This document shows, in pieces, positions 1 through 6,435 of a stretch of 10,607 nucleotides of DNA; position 1 is the first letter of the stretch; every line of letters starts with the position of its first letter. The position numbers and the translations under genes are program-made. Source of the stretch: Fusobacterium sp. (GTDB taxonomy: Bacteria > Fusobacteriota > Fusobacteriia > Fusobacteriales > Fusobacteriaceae); the NCBI GenBank assembly GCA_020024915.1, contig JAHHSZ010000063.1, forward strand, positions 1 to 10,607. Reading direction: 5' to 3'. The notes below the pieces were generated by a model. That model was not told the DNA's origin and ran no database searches. It saw nothing but the letters and a program-made list of their open reading frames with translations.

Positions 1-38
1 AATAATTAATTTATATAAGTATTAAGGAGAGATGAAGG

Positions 39-258
39 ATGAAAAAATTTTTAATCGGTGCAATGGACGAGGAGATAAGTCTTTTAAAACCAGAGATAAA
101 AGATATGAAAGAGAAAACAATAGGGAAAATAACTTTCTATCAAGGAAAATTGGAGAATAAAGATGTAGTTTTAAAGATCTAGTGCAGCATGATGTAGATT
201 TAAGTGCCTTCGATAGACCATAAATAAGCTATCTGAATTTCCCTATATTGAGAAGCTA
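39..258 (+). pseudogene. mtnN: Remnant of MTA/SAH nucleosidase gene (mtnN/pfs), internally deleted and frameshifted
   Basis: The intact enzyme hydrolyses 5'-methylthioadenosine and S-adenosylhomocysteine to adenine and a thioribosyl product. An AAGGAGA ribosome binding site (24-30) precedes an ATG at 39. The 47 codons from there begin MKKFLIGAMDEEISLLKPEI, the family N-terminus including the GAM-DEE motif, and end at TAG 180-182. From about 182, in another frame, the sequence reads VQHDVDLSAFDRP, matching the family's conserved segment (normally about 40 residues further on) before a stop at 224. A third frame then gives NKLSEFPYIEKL, which could be the next family segment but is less certain. 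The middle of the gene and the whole C-terminal half (substrate-binding glutamates, catalytic Asp) are missing. The sequence then runs directly into the ribosome binding site of the next gene. The N-terminal peptide could still be translated but cannot be an enzyme. Confidence 0.82.
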
Positions 259-268
259 GGAGGATAAA

Positions 269-1237
269 ATGAAGTATGTAGATCACAAGATAATAAAAAC
301 AGCAATAGGAACTTTTATCTCTATATATCTAGCAGATATATTTGGAATACAGTTTGGAGCAACAGCAGGAATAGTTACAATAATAAGTATACAAGCTACA
401 AAAAAAGAGTCTTTTGTTATAGCTTTTGAGAGGTTTTTAGCTTCTCTGATTGGGTTGTTTATAGCAGTGATATCCTTTCAGATATTTGGATATTCCCCCC
501 TAACTTTTGGGCTATTCATATTAATTTTTATGCCGTTGTGTCTAAAATTTAAGTTGTTTCAAGGTTTTTTATGCACAGTTGTTTTAGCAACACATATTTT
601 AAGTTTAAAAGAGGTTTCCTTTCCAATAGTGATGAATGAAGTTTACATACTTTTTCTTGGAATAGGTGTTGCCTTAATACTGAATATGTATATGCCAAAT
701 ATGGGGAAAGAACTAGAAATAAAAAGAAAAAATATTGATATTTTAATGAAAACACTAATAAATTATTTTGGAGATGTCCTTATTACAGGTTCAGTTTTCA
801 TAGATGAAGATAAGGTTTTTAAAGAGTTAAAAAAAGAGTTAGATGAGGCTAGAGAGATAGCTTTTCAAGAGTATAATAATGATCTATTTGATAGTTCAAG
901 ACAGAATATAGATTTTGTTCAAATGAAGAGAAATCAATATAAAATTTTACTGAGAATGAGAAAACATTTTTATAGATTTTATTTGAGTAGTGCACACACT
1001 CCAATAATCTCAGAGTTTGCAGGAAAAGTATCAGACGCTATCGGTGTAGATCAACTCTATCAAGGGGTATTGGTAGAGTTAGAGAGAATAAGAGAGGTAT
1101 TTAAAAAGATGCCACTTCCACAGAGTAGAGTTGAGTTTGAGAGCAGAGCAACACTTTTTCAATTTTTAAATGATATTGAGGAGTTCTTGGAGATGAAAAA
1201 AGACTATATGGAGAAGTGGAGAGATAGCAAAAGATAA
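269..1237 (+). CDS. Aromatic acid exporter family membrane protein (ArAE_1/FUSC-like)
   Basis: A 322-residue integral membrane protein. Residues 1 to about 145 hold some six hydrophobic segments (roughly 9-28, 30-46, 55-75, 78-95, 98-113, 122-142), with short basic loops such as QATKKES. Residues 150-316 form a charged, helical cytoplasmic region. This half-membrane, half-soluble layout and the N-terminal motif TAIGTFISIYLADIFG fit the ArAE_1 family (Bacillus YqjA-like, DUF939) with its C-terminal ArAE_1_C domain. By family relation it may export small aromatic or other organic acids, but members are poorly characterised and the substrate is unknown. An AGGAGGA ribosome binding site at 259-265 supports the ATG at 269. 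It lies just after the mtnN remnant and 27 bp before the permease gene, so it was probably co-transcribed with both. Confidence 0.85.
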   Translation: MKYVDHKIIKTAIGTFISIYLADIFGIQFGATAGIVTIISIQATKKESFVIAFERFLASLIGLFIAVISFQIFGYSPLTFGLFILIFMPLCLKFKLFQGFLCTVVLATHILSLKEVSFPIVMNEVYILFLGIGVALILNMYMPNMGKELEIKRKNIDILMKTLINYFGDVLITGSVFIDEDKVFKELKKELDEAREIAFQEYNNDLFDSSRQNIDFVQMKRNQYKILLRMRKHFYRFYLSSAHTPIISEFAGKVSDAIGVDQLYQGVLVELERIREVFKKMPLPQSRVEFESRATLFQFLNDIEEFLEMKKDYMEKWRDSKR

Positions 1238-1264
1238 AATAACAGAAGAGAGAAGAGGAGTAAG

Positions 1265-2428
1265 ATGATAGAATTCTTTATTGCTAAAAAACATATAATA
1301 GAGAGAAAGAAGCAAAGTTTGATATCTGTAATAGGAATAACTATTGGGGTAATAGTTCTTATGGTGTCTATAGGGATAGCCAATGGTTTGGATAAAAATA
1401 TGATAGATAGTATTCTCTCTGTAACAAGTCATGTAGTAGTAGCTAACAGTGGCAAGATCAAAGATTATAAAGAGGTAAAAGATCAGATAGAAAAGATAGA
1501 AGGAGTAAAGGGAGCTGTTCCTAGTATAGCTACTCAAGGTATATTCAAATATAATGGACTTTTTGGTGGATATGTATCTGGAGTTAAGATTGAAGGGTAT
1601 GATTTAGAGAGTGCTAAAAAGGCTATGGATTTGGATAAGAAGATAGTCTTAGGGAGTATAGATCCAGATAAGATAAATGGGATTCTTATAGGGAAGGAGC
1701 TATTTGGTTCTATTGGGGCTAGTATAGGTGATGAGGTAACAATAATCTCATCTGAGAATAAAGAGATAAAATTTAAGATTCAAGGCGTATTTCAAAGTGG
1801 TTATTATGATTATGATGTAAATATGGTAATCTTACCTCTAAAGGCTGTACAATATTTAATGTATGGAGAGGATGTCGTTTCTAAAATAGATGTAACTTTA
1901 GATGATCCATATAAAGCTCGTCCAATTTCAATAGAAATTACAGATAAAACAGGGATATTTTCAAGAACTTGGGGAGATATGAACCGAAATCTTCTTTCAG
2001 CTCTCTCACTTGAAAAAACAGTTATGATAATGGTTTTTTCATTGATTGTTGTTATAGCTGGATTTGTGGTATGGGTAACTCTTAATATGTTGGTGAGAGA
2101 AAAGATTAAAGATATAGGAATAATGAGAGCTATGGGATTTTCCAAGCAAAATATAATGAAGGTTTTTTTAATTCAAGGTATGGTATTGGGAGGAGTAGGC
2201 ATTTTTATAGGGACTACACTATCTCTACTATTTCTTTGGTACATAAAAAATAATAGTTTGGATTTCATCACTTCAATATATTATCTGACAAAAATCCCAG
2301 TGGAGATAACTTTAAATGAGATTTTAGTAATAATAGGAGCTAATTTTTTAATAATATTTATATCAAGTATATTCCCTGCATATAGGGCAGCAAAAATGGA
2401 GACAATGGAGGCTTTAAAGTATGAATAG
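1265..2428 (+). CDS. LolC/LolE-type ABC transporter permease (FtsX/MacB fold)
   Basis: A 387-residue inner-membrane permease. One membrane segment lies near the N-terminus (about 18-40). A large periplasmic domain follows (about 45-245), then three membrane segments (about 252-275, 300-327, 351-372): the type VII ABC permease topology of LolC/E and MacB. The segment RTWGDMNRNLLSALSLEK (234-251) and the loop REKIKDIGIMRAMGFSK (278-294) closely resemble the LolC/E family. In diderms these proteins extract lipoproteins from the inner membrane and hand them to a periplasmic carrier. The LolD-type ATPase gene overlaps its end, so the two very likely form one transporter. Only one permease is encoded here where E. 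coli has two, so it may homodimerise (LolF style) or pair with a distant gene. A GAAGAGGAG ribosome binding site supports the ATG. General MacB-like export remains an alternative. Confidence 0.88.
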   Translation: MIEFFIAKKHIIERKKQSLISVIGITIGVIVLMVSIGIANGLDKNMIDSILSVTSHVVVANSGKIKDYKEVKDQIEKIEGVKGAVPSIATQGIFKYNGLFGGYVSGVKIEGYDLESAKKAMDLDKKIVLGSIDPDKINGILIGKELFGSIGASIGDEVTIISSENKEIKFKIQGVFQSGYYDYDVNMVILPLKAVQYLMYGEDVVSKIDVTLDDPYKARPISIEITDKTGIFSRTWGDMNRNLLSALSLEKTVMIMVFSLIVVIAGFVVWVTLNMLVREKIKDIGIMRAMGFSKQNIMKVFLIQGMVLGGVGIFIGTTLSLLFLWYIKNNSLDFITSIYYLTKIPVEITLNEILVIIGANFLIIFISSIFPAYRAAKMETMEALKYE

Positions 2429-3107
2429 AGAGATCTTAAGACTTGAAAATATAGAGAAAAAATATAGTAGTAACAGTGAGGAACTACATATAATTAGAAA
2501 CTTGAATTTTGTAGTGGAAGAGGGAGAGTTCATCTCTATATTGGGACGTTCAGGTTCTGGTAAATCAACACTATTAAATGTAATTGGGCTACTAGATAAG
2601 ATAGATAGTGGGAAGATATTTATAGATGGGAAAGAGGTAGAAGCACTATCTGAAACAGAGAAAGATAGTTTGAAAAATCAAGGAATAGGTTTTGTTTTTC
2701 AATTTCACTATCTATTACCTGAATTTACAGCTTTAGAAAATGTTATGTTACCTGCTCTATTAAATAATTTTGATAAAAAAGAGGAAATAGAGAAAAAAGC
2801 TTTGAGTCTACTAAAAAAAGTGGGAATGGAGGAGAGAAAATCTCATAAACCCTCTCAACTATCGGGAGGAGAAAAGCAGAGAGTGGCAATAGCTAGAGCT
2901 TTAATAAACTCTCCAAAGATCTTATTGGCAGATGAGCCAACAGGAAATCTGGATGAAGAGACAAGTGAGATGATATTTAAAATATTGAAAGATATAAATA
3001 AAAATGAGAAACAAACTATTATTGTGGTAACCCACTCTAAGGATTTGGCAGATATCTCAGATAAGCAAGTTTATTTGAAAAAAGGTGTTTTAGTAGAAAA
3101 TTTATAA
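2421..3107 (+). CDS. lolD: LolD-type ABC transporter ATP-binding protein
   Basis: A 228-residue cytoplasmic ABC ATPase, the usual length for LolD. Visible motifs in order are Walker A GRSGSGKST (42-50), a Q-loop glutamine in FVFQFHYLLPEFTALENV (Q94), the signature LSGGEKQ (147-153), Walker B ILLADE (167-172), D-loop NLDEE, and the switch histidine H205. The QFHYLLPEFTALENV stretch is the characteristic LolD form of the Q-loop region, which separates it from general MacB ATPases. Its ATG lies inside the end of the permease gene (ATGAATAG, 8-bp overlap), so translation is probably coupled. It would power lipoprotein release by the permease encoded just upstream. No convincing terminator follows it, only an AT-rich weak palindrome. 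Confidence 0.9.
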   Translation: MNREILRLENIEKKYSSNSEELHIIRNLNFVVEEGEFISILGRSGSGKSTLLNVIGLLDKIDSGKIFIDGKEVEALSETEKDSLKNQGIGFVFQFHYLLPEFTALENVMLPALLNNFDKKEEIEKKALSLLKKVGMEERKSHKPSQLSGGEKQRVAIARALINSPKILLADEPTGNLDEETSEMIFKILKDINKNEKQTIIVVTHSKDLADISDKQVYLKKGVLVENL

Positions 3108-3146
3108 AAATTTTAATAAAAAAAAGGAAATCAAGAGTTTTTGGAG

Positions 3147-3152
3147 TATAAT
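3147..3152 (+). promoter_or_regulatory. Putative -10 box of hpf promoter
   Basis: A perfect TATAAT lies 38 bp before the hpf start. No good -35 box is seen 16-18 bp upstream and there is no TG extension, so the promoter may be weak or activator-dependent. It would give hpf its own transcript apart from the upstream ABC genes. Confidence 0.45.
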
Positions 3153-3190
3153 AAAGTAACAAAACAAAGATACAACAAGGAAGTGGTATT

Positions 3191-3739
3191 ATGAAAATGA
3201 CTATCCATGGAAAACAATTAGTTATAACTGATGCGATCAAAAATTATGCAGAGACTAAACTAGGGAGGGTTGAAAAGTATCACGATGGAATAATAGAATT
3301 GGCTATTAATTTATCAGCGGTAAAATTAAAAACTGGTAATTATCATACAGTAGAGGTTCTAGCATATCTTGGTGGAAGTACAGTAAAAGCTTCTTGTACA
3401 GATGTAGATCTATATGCAGCTATTGACCAAGTCTCAGATATTTTAGAGGGGCAATTGAAAAAACATAAGGCTAAAATAAGAGATGCAGTTCAATCAAGAG
3501 AACCAATGATTAGAAAAGTTAAGTATGACCCAGAAACAAGTACAGTTGAAAAAGAGGCAGCTGTAAATGTTGTAAAGGTGTATTTACCACCTAAGCCAAT
3601 GGATGTAGAGGAGGCTATACTTCAATTAGAGATATTAAATAAAGTTTTCTTCCCATTCACAAATGCTGAAACAGGAGAGATGAATATAGTTTATAAGAGA
3701 AAAGATGGAGATTATGGACATATCCAACCATCTAAATAA
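3191..3739 (+). CDS. hpf: Ribosome hibernation promoting factor, long form
   Basis: A 182-residue protein of the long Hpf class. The N-terminal domain (about 1-100, starting MKMTIHGKQLVITDAIKNY) is the S30AE/RaiA fold that binds the 30S decoding site. A linker (about 100-125) leads to a C-terminal dimerisation domain (about 126-180) containing VVKVYLPPKPMDVEEAILQL and ending YKRKDGDYGHIQP. Long Hpf joins two 70S ribosomes into inactive 100S dimers in starvation or stationary phase. A ribosome binding site AAGGAAG (3177-3183) sits upstream of the ATG. The gene appears to be a single unit, with a possible -10 box at 3147 and a strong terminator right after the stop. Confidence 0.97.
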   Translation: MKMTIHGKQLVITDAIKNYAETKLGRVEKYHDGIIELAINLSAVKLKTGNYHTVEVLAYLGGSTVKASCTDVDLYAAIDQVSDILEGQLKKHKAKIRDAVQSREPMIRKVKYDPETSTVEKEAAVNVVKVYLPPKPMDVEEAILQLEILNKVFFPFTNAETGEMNIVYKRKDGDYGHIQPSK

Positions 3740-3753
3740 TAGATAGATAATAC

Positions 3754-3782
3754 AAGAGACTACCTTAAGGTAGTCTCTTTTT
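3754..3782 (+). terminator. Rho-independent terminator of hpf
   Basis: A perfect 11-bp stem (3754-3764 paired with 3769-3779) with a TTAA loop ends in five T's (3778-3782), 15 bp after the hpf stop. The opposite strand lacks a T tract after the stem, so it mainly serves the + strand. The right part of the hairpin also encodes the last codons of the - strand MFS remnant. Confidence 0.92.
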
Positions 3783-4175
3783 AGCTATGATACTTATTAG
3801 TAGAGCTGTAATAACAAATAGTGATGCTCCAATTAAAAATATAGACTTATAACTTAGATAATCTATAATTATTCCTGAAATAAAAATACTTAAAAGAAAA
3901 AATAGTTTACTAGAGCTTATAAAAATTCCTAGATATTTTCCTAAAAGATTTTGAGGTATCTCTTTTTGAATAAAAGATGTTAGACCAACATCAAAAAAGG
4001 AAGCTTGTATTCCAAAGAGAAGCATAGCTACTATATAAATAGCTGTAGTGAGTTTTAAATCTAAAGATATAAAGATAGGAAGAGAAAATAGTAAAAAAAT
4101 TCCACCTATATTATTAATTGTATAAAAAATAAGAATTGCTTCATATATTAAGATATTGAGTAGAGTGATTCTATT
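3765..4175 (-). pseudogene. 5'-truncated MFS transporter (C-terminal part only)
   Basis: The - strand is open for 136 codons from just after an in-frame TGA (4176-4178) to a TAA at 3765-3767. The translation has several hydrophobic helices and the loop FIQKEIPQNLLGKYLGIFIS, matching the conserved P-x-x-x-x-G-(R/K) loop in the C-terminal half of major facilitator transporters. It ends in a typical short basic tail (AKKRLP). A full MFS protein is about 400 residues; here the N-terminal half is absent. The first ATG (4025) falls in the middle of the preserved sequence and has no ribosome binding site, so it is not a real start. The TGA could be an in-frame lesion, but no MFS-like sequence continues upstream before the L,D-transpeptidase gene at 4213. 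I therefore read it as a decaying remnant. Confidence 0.75.
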
Positions 4176-4212
4176 TCAAAATTCTTTATAAATTCCACAA
4201 TTCTTTAATTTT

Positions 4213-4866
4213 TTATAATTTTACATATGTACTATTTTGCAAGTAATTTTCATCATTTCCATTGATATAAAGTACAGTACCACCCTTTATATAATCTATT
4301 ACTTCTTTAGAGATCTCTTCAGGAATAGCAGGACAACCAAGACTTCTTCCTAAAAATCCATATTTATTCATAAACTCCTTAGTGGCATAATCAGCTCCAT
4401 GAACAACAATATTTCTATCTAAAGCATTTGAATTAATACCAGGTTCTAAGCCTTTTAATCTAAGTGAGTAGCCATTACTTCCCATATAAGTATTATCAGT
4501 TAGATAAAATCCCAAAGAACTTTGGTATGAATTTCTTTTGTTAGAAAATTTTATAGCAGTATCTAAACCTGTGTTTTTTCCATGAGTGACATAAGTTAAG
4601 AAGTCCACCTTACTATTTTCTAAATCTATCACAAAAAATCTCTCTTCATTTGAAGGTTTAGAAAAATCTACAATTGTTATATATCCCTCTTTTTTATCTG
4701 CAATCTTATTATATCCATGAATAGCTTTTAAAAATGTAGAATACTCTAATTTATCTTCAAGTTTAAGATTTTTATAAACTTCTCTAATACTTTCTTCACT
4801 TTTTAAATCCAATCCAAAAGTTACCGATCCCAATAATGTCAAGCCTAAAATGATTTTCTTTAACAC
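4213..4866 (-). CDS. Secreted murein L,D-transpeptidase-family protein (YkuD_2 type)
   Basis: A 217-residue exported protein. Residues 1-18 form a signal peptide (MLKKIILG, a hydrophobic core, then a likely cleavage near VTFG). The catalytic half contains VVHGADY (H156) and GRSLGCPAIP (R174, C178), the His and Cys-containing motifs of L,D-transpeptidases, in the variant form of the YkuD_2 family (PF13645). These enzymes make 3-3 peptidoglycan cross-links or attach proteins to meso-DAP-type stems through a cysteine thioester; the exact reaction here is unknown. The start is GTG at 4866, with GAGGTG (4877-4882) upstream at a rather long 10-nt spacing. It is transcribed from a near-consensus promoter divergent from the OLD gene. 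No terminator is obvious downstream, where the MFS remnant begins. Confidence 0.88.
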   Translation of the reverse strand: MLKKIILGLTLLGSVTFGLDLKSEESIREVYKNLKLEDKLEYSTFLKAIHGYNKIADKKEGYITIVDFSKPSNEERFFVIDLENSKVDFLTYVTHGKNTGLDTAIKFSNKRNSYQSSLGFYLTDNTYMGSNGYSLRLKGLEPGINSNALDRNIVVHGADYATKEFMNKYGFLGRSLGCPAIPEEISKEVIDYIKGGTVLYINGNDENYLQNSTYVKL

Positions 4867-4905
4867 CTTCTGTTCTCACCTCAAATAATATAATCCATTA
4901 TAAAA

Positions 4906-4934
4906 ATTATATTTATTTTTTCTCAAAAAGTCAA
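4906..4934 (-). promoter_or_regulatory. Sigma-70-type promoter of the L,D-transpeptidase gene
   Basis: On the - strand, TTGACT (4934-4929) is followed after exactly 17 bp by TATAAT (4911-4906). This is close to consensus and leaves a leader of about 33 nt before the GTG start at 4866. It is back to back with the OLD promoter. Confidence 0.82.
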
Positions 4935-4950
4935 TAAAAATAGAAAGAGA

Positions 4951-4979
4951 TTAGCAATTGTTATTTTATGTGGTATAAT
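4951..4979 (+). promoter_or_regulatory. Extended -10 promoter of the OLD-family gene
   Basis: TATAAT (4974-4979) carries a TGG extension (4971-4973) and a weak -35 TTAGCA (4951-4956) at 17-bp spacing. Transcription would start near 4986, downstream of the in-frame ATG at 4968, which rules that ATG out as the start and favours 5016. Confidence 0.75.
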
Positions 4980-5015
4980 CTATTAATAGTACAAATACAG
5001 TATGGAGGAGTGGCT

Positions 5016-6362
5016 ATGTATTTAAAAAAGTTAAAAATTAAAAATTGGCAATGTATAGATGAAACAGAGATAAAATTTGAAAATTTGATGCTTTTTATAG
5101 GACAGAGCAACAGTGGAAAATCTAGTATTATGTCTGCAATTATGTTTTTTTTAGGATATAGAAATTTTAGATCCAAGGATATTAGAGATGAGGAGCAACC
5201 ACTAATCATAGAGGGGAGATTTTATAACTACTACAATAAAACTTTTCATTTAAAAAATATAGATGTATCTAATAAAAATATCTGGTTAAAAGTAGAGAAA
5301 AATTTAGAAGAGGAAGCTAGATACTTTGTTTTAGTGGATAACAGATGGAATAAAATAACTGAAAAAGAGTATATTACAATAACAGAGAGTATCCCATTGC
5401 TCTATATTCCATCTTTTTCAGATAGAGAGCAATCATATTTTTTTATCAATTCATTATTAAATATACTTGAGAGCAAGAAAATAAATAGACCTGAAACAAT
5501 AGATGAGATGATAGATACCTTTAATAAGTTGCAGAGTGATTATGTGAGCAGAGGCTTGTATAGAAATTTGATATTTGAAATATTTAGATCTTTGGCTATC
5601 TATTCCAAAAAGAAAAAACACTCATTGCTAGACAACTCACTTATAATATTTGAAGAACCAGAGCTATATCTACATCCACAAAAAGAGAAAGAACTTTTTG
5701 AAAATATGTGCCTATTAACTAAACTAGGTTGTCAGATATATGTGACTACGCACTCAAGTAATTTTATAAATTTATATATGTATAAATCTATATGTATTGT
5801 GAGAAAGGAAGAGAGTATTGGAACAAAGGTATTTCAATTTAAAGGTTTTTTATTTTCGGGAGATGAGATCAAAAATTTTAATATGAACTACTGGATAAAT
5901 CCTGATAGAGGGGAACTTTTCTTTGCTAAAAAGGTTATCTTGGTGGAGGGACAGACAGATAAAATTGTACTGGGATATCTCTCTAAAAGATTGGGAATAT
6001 ATAAATATGACTACTCTATATTGGAATGTGGTAGTAAAAGTCTAATTCCACAGTTTATAAAGCTTTTAAATGTATTTAAGATGCCATATGTAGCTGTTTA
6101 TGATAAGGACAACCATTTTTGGAGAACTCCAGAGGAGATAGAAAATTCTAAACAGAAAAATAGAACTATAAAAAATAGTGTAAATAAAGAGATTGGTACT
6201 TGGGTAGAGTTTGAAAATGATATTGAAGAAGAGATATATCAGGAGAATAGAGAGAGAAAAAATTATAAAAATAAGCCTTTTTATGCACTAAAGACAGTGA
6301 CAGATTCTAAGTATGTAATTCCTAAAAGATTGGAGATAAAGATTAAAAAGATATTTTCATAA
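5016..6362 (+). CDS. Stand-alone OLD-family ATP-dependent nuclease (ABC ATPase + TOPRIM)
   Basis: A 448-residue protein with two domains. The N-terminal ATPase has Walker A GQSNSGKS (29-36), a YIPSFSDRE segment (130-138) where OLD proteins have the conserved IPA/R loop, a signature-like SRGLYRN (178-184), Walker B LIIFEEPELYLHP (209-221) and H-loop TTHSS (244-248). The C-terminal TOPRIM domain has ILVEGQTDK (308-316, catalytic E311), a Gly-Ser-Lys turn (339-341) and YDKDN (362-366, the DxD pair D363/D365). OLD proteins are metal-dependent nucleases; P2 Old blocks phage lambda growth and others act in defence systems. No UvrD-like helicase lies nearby, so it is not a Gabija pair and looks like the solo class. 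The start at 5016 follows GGAGGAG (5004-5010). It is somewhat shorter than many OLD proteins, but the core motifs look intact. It has its own promoter and no partner in the operon. Confidence 0.88.
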   Translation: MYLKKLKIKNWQCIDETEIKFENLMLFIGQSNSGKSSIMSAIMFFLGYRNFRSKDIRDEEQPLIIEGRFYNYYNKTFHLKNIDVSNKNIWLKVEKNLEEEARYFVLVDNRWNKITEKEYITITESIPLLYIPSFSDREQSYFFINSLLNILESKKINRPETIDEMIDTFNKLQSDYVSRGLYRNLIFEIFRSLAIYSKKKKHSLLDNSLIIFEEPELYLHPQKEKELFENMCLLTKLGCQIYVTTHSSNFINLYMYKSICIVRKEESIGTKVFQFKGFLFSGDEIKNFNMNYWINPDRGELFFAKKVILVEGQTDKIVLGYLSKRLGIYKYDYSILECGSKSLIPQFIKLLNVFKMPYVAVYDKDNHFWRTPEEIENSKQKNRTIKNSVNKEIGTWVEFENDIEEEIYQENRERKNYKNKPFYALKTVTDSKYVIPKRLEIKIKKIFS

Positions 6363-6367
6363 ATTTA

Positions 6368-6425
6368 CTTTCATTTTATTTGACTAAATGTATAAATCTT
6401 GATATTATAAAGTGAAAAATGAAAG
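6368..6425. repeat. Inverted repeat flanking the sppA promoter
   Basis: CTTTCATTTT (6368-6377) and its exact reverse complement AAAATGAAAG (6416-6425) bracket the -35/-10 region of sppA. The right arm runs into the sppA ribosome binding site. It could be a regulator's paired half-sites or a chance match in AT-rich DNA. Confidence 0.4.
6380..6408 (+). promoter_or_regulatory. Sigma-70-type promoter of sppA
   Basis: TTGACT (6380-6385), a 17-bp spacer and TATTAT (6403-6408) form a near-consensus promoter starting 18 bp after the OLD stop. sppA therefore has its own transcript, although no terminator separates it from the OLD gene. Confidence 0.75.
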
Positions 6426-6435
6426 GTGGTAATTT

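Noticed and set aside
1166..1537. 123-codon open frame on the - strand
   Set aside because: It is antisense to the ArAE end and the permease start, has Tyr/Ser/Phe-rich low-complexity sequence and no family resemblance; the + strand genes are clear.
3095..3125. Terminator after lolD
   Set aside because: There is a weak AAAATTT/AAATTTT palindrome, but with no G-C pairs and no clean T tract it is too weak to call.
3765..4025. Intact 86-residue membrane protein from the ATG at 4025
   Set aside because: MFS-like sequence continues upstream of this ATG for 50 codons, and there is no ribosome binding site, so it is an internal Met of a truncated gene.
4180..4207. Direct repeat AATTCTTTA with 19-bp period
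   Set aside because: Only two short copies in very AT-rich DNA between the transpeptidase gene and the MFS remnant; likely chance.
4958..4963. TTGTTA as -35 box of the OLD promoter
   Set aside because: Only 10 bp from the -10 box, too close; TTAGCA at 17 bp fits better.
4968..5015. In-frame upstream ATG extending the OLD protein by 16 residues
   Set aside because: It lies upstream of the predicted transcription start and contains the -10 box. It has no ribosome binding site, whereas 5016 follows GGAGGAG and gives the normal OLD N-terminus.
4961..5209. 82-codon - strand frame under the OLD gene start
   Set aside because: It is antisense to conserved OLD coding sequence, including Walker A, and would start within it; treated as a shadow.
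5016..6362. Gabija system (GajA plus GajB)
   Set aside because: The OLD protein resembles GajA in domain order, but the next gene is sppA, not a UvrD-like helicase, and no helicase is in the window.
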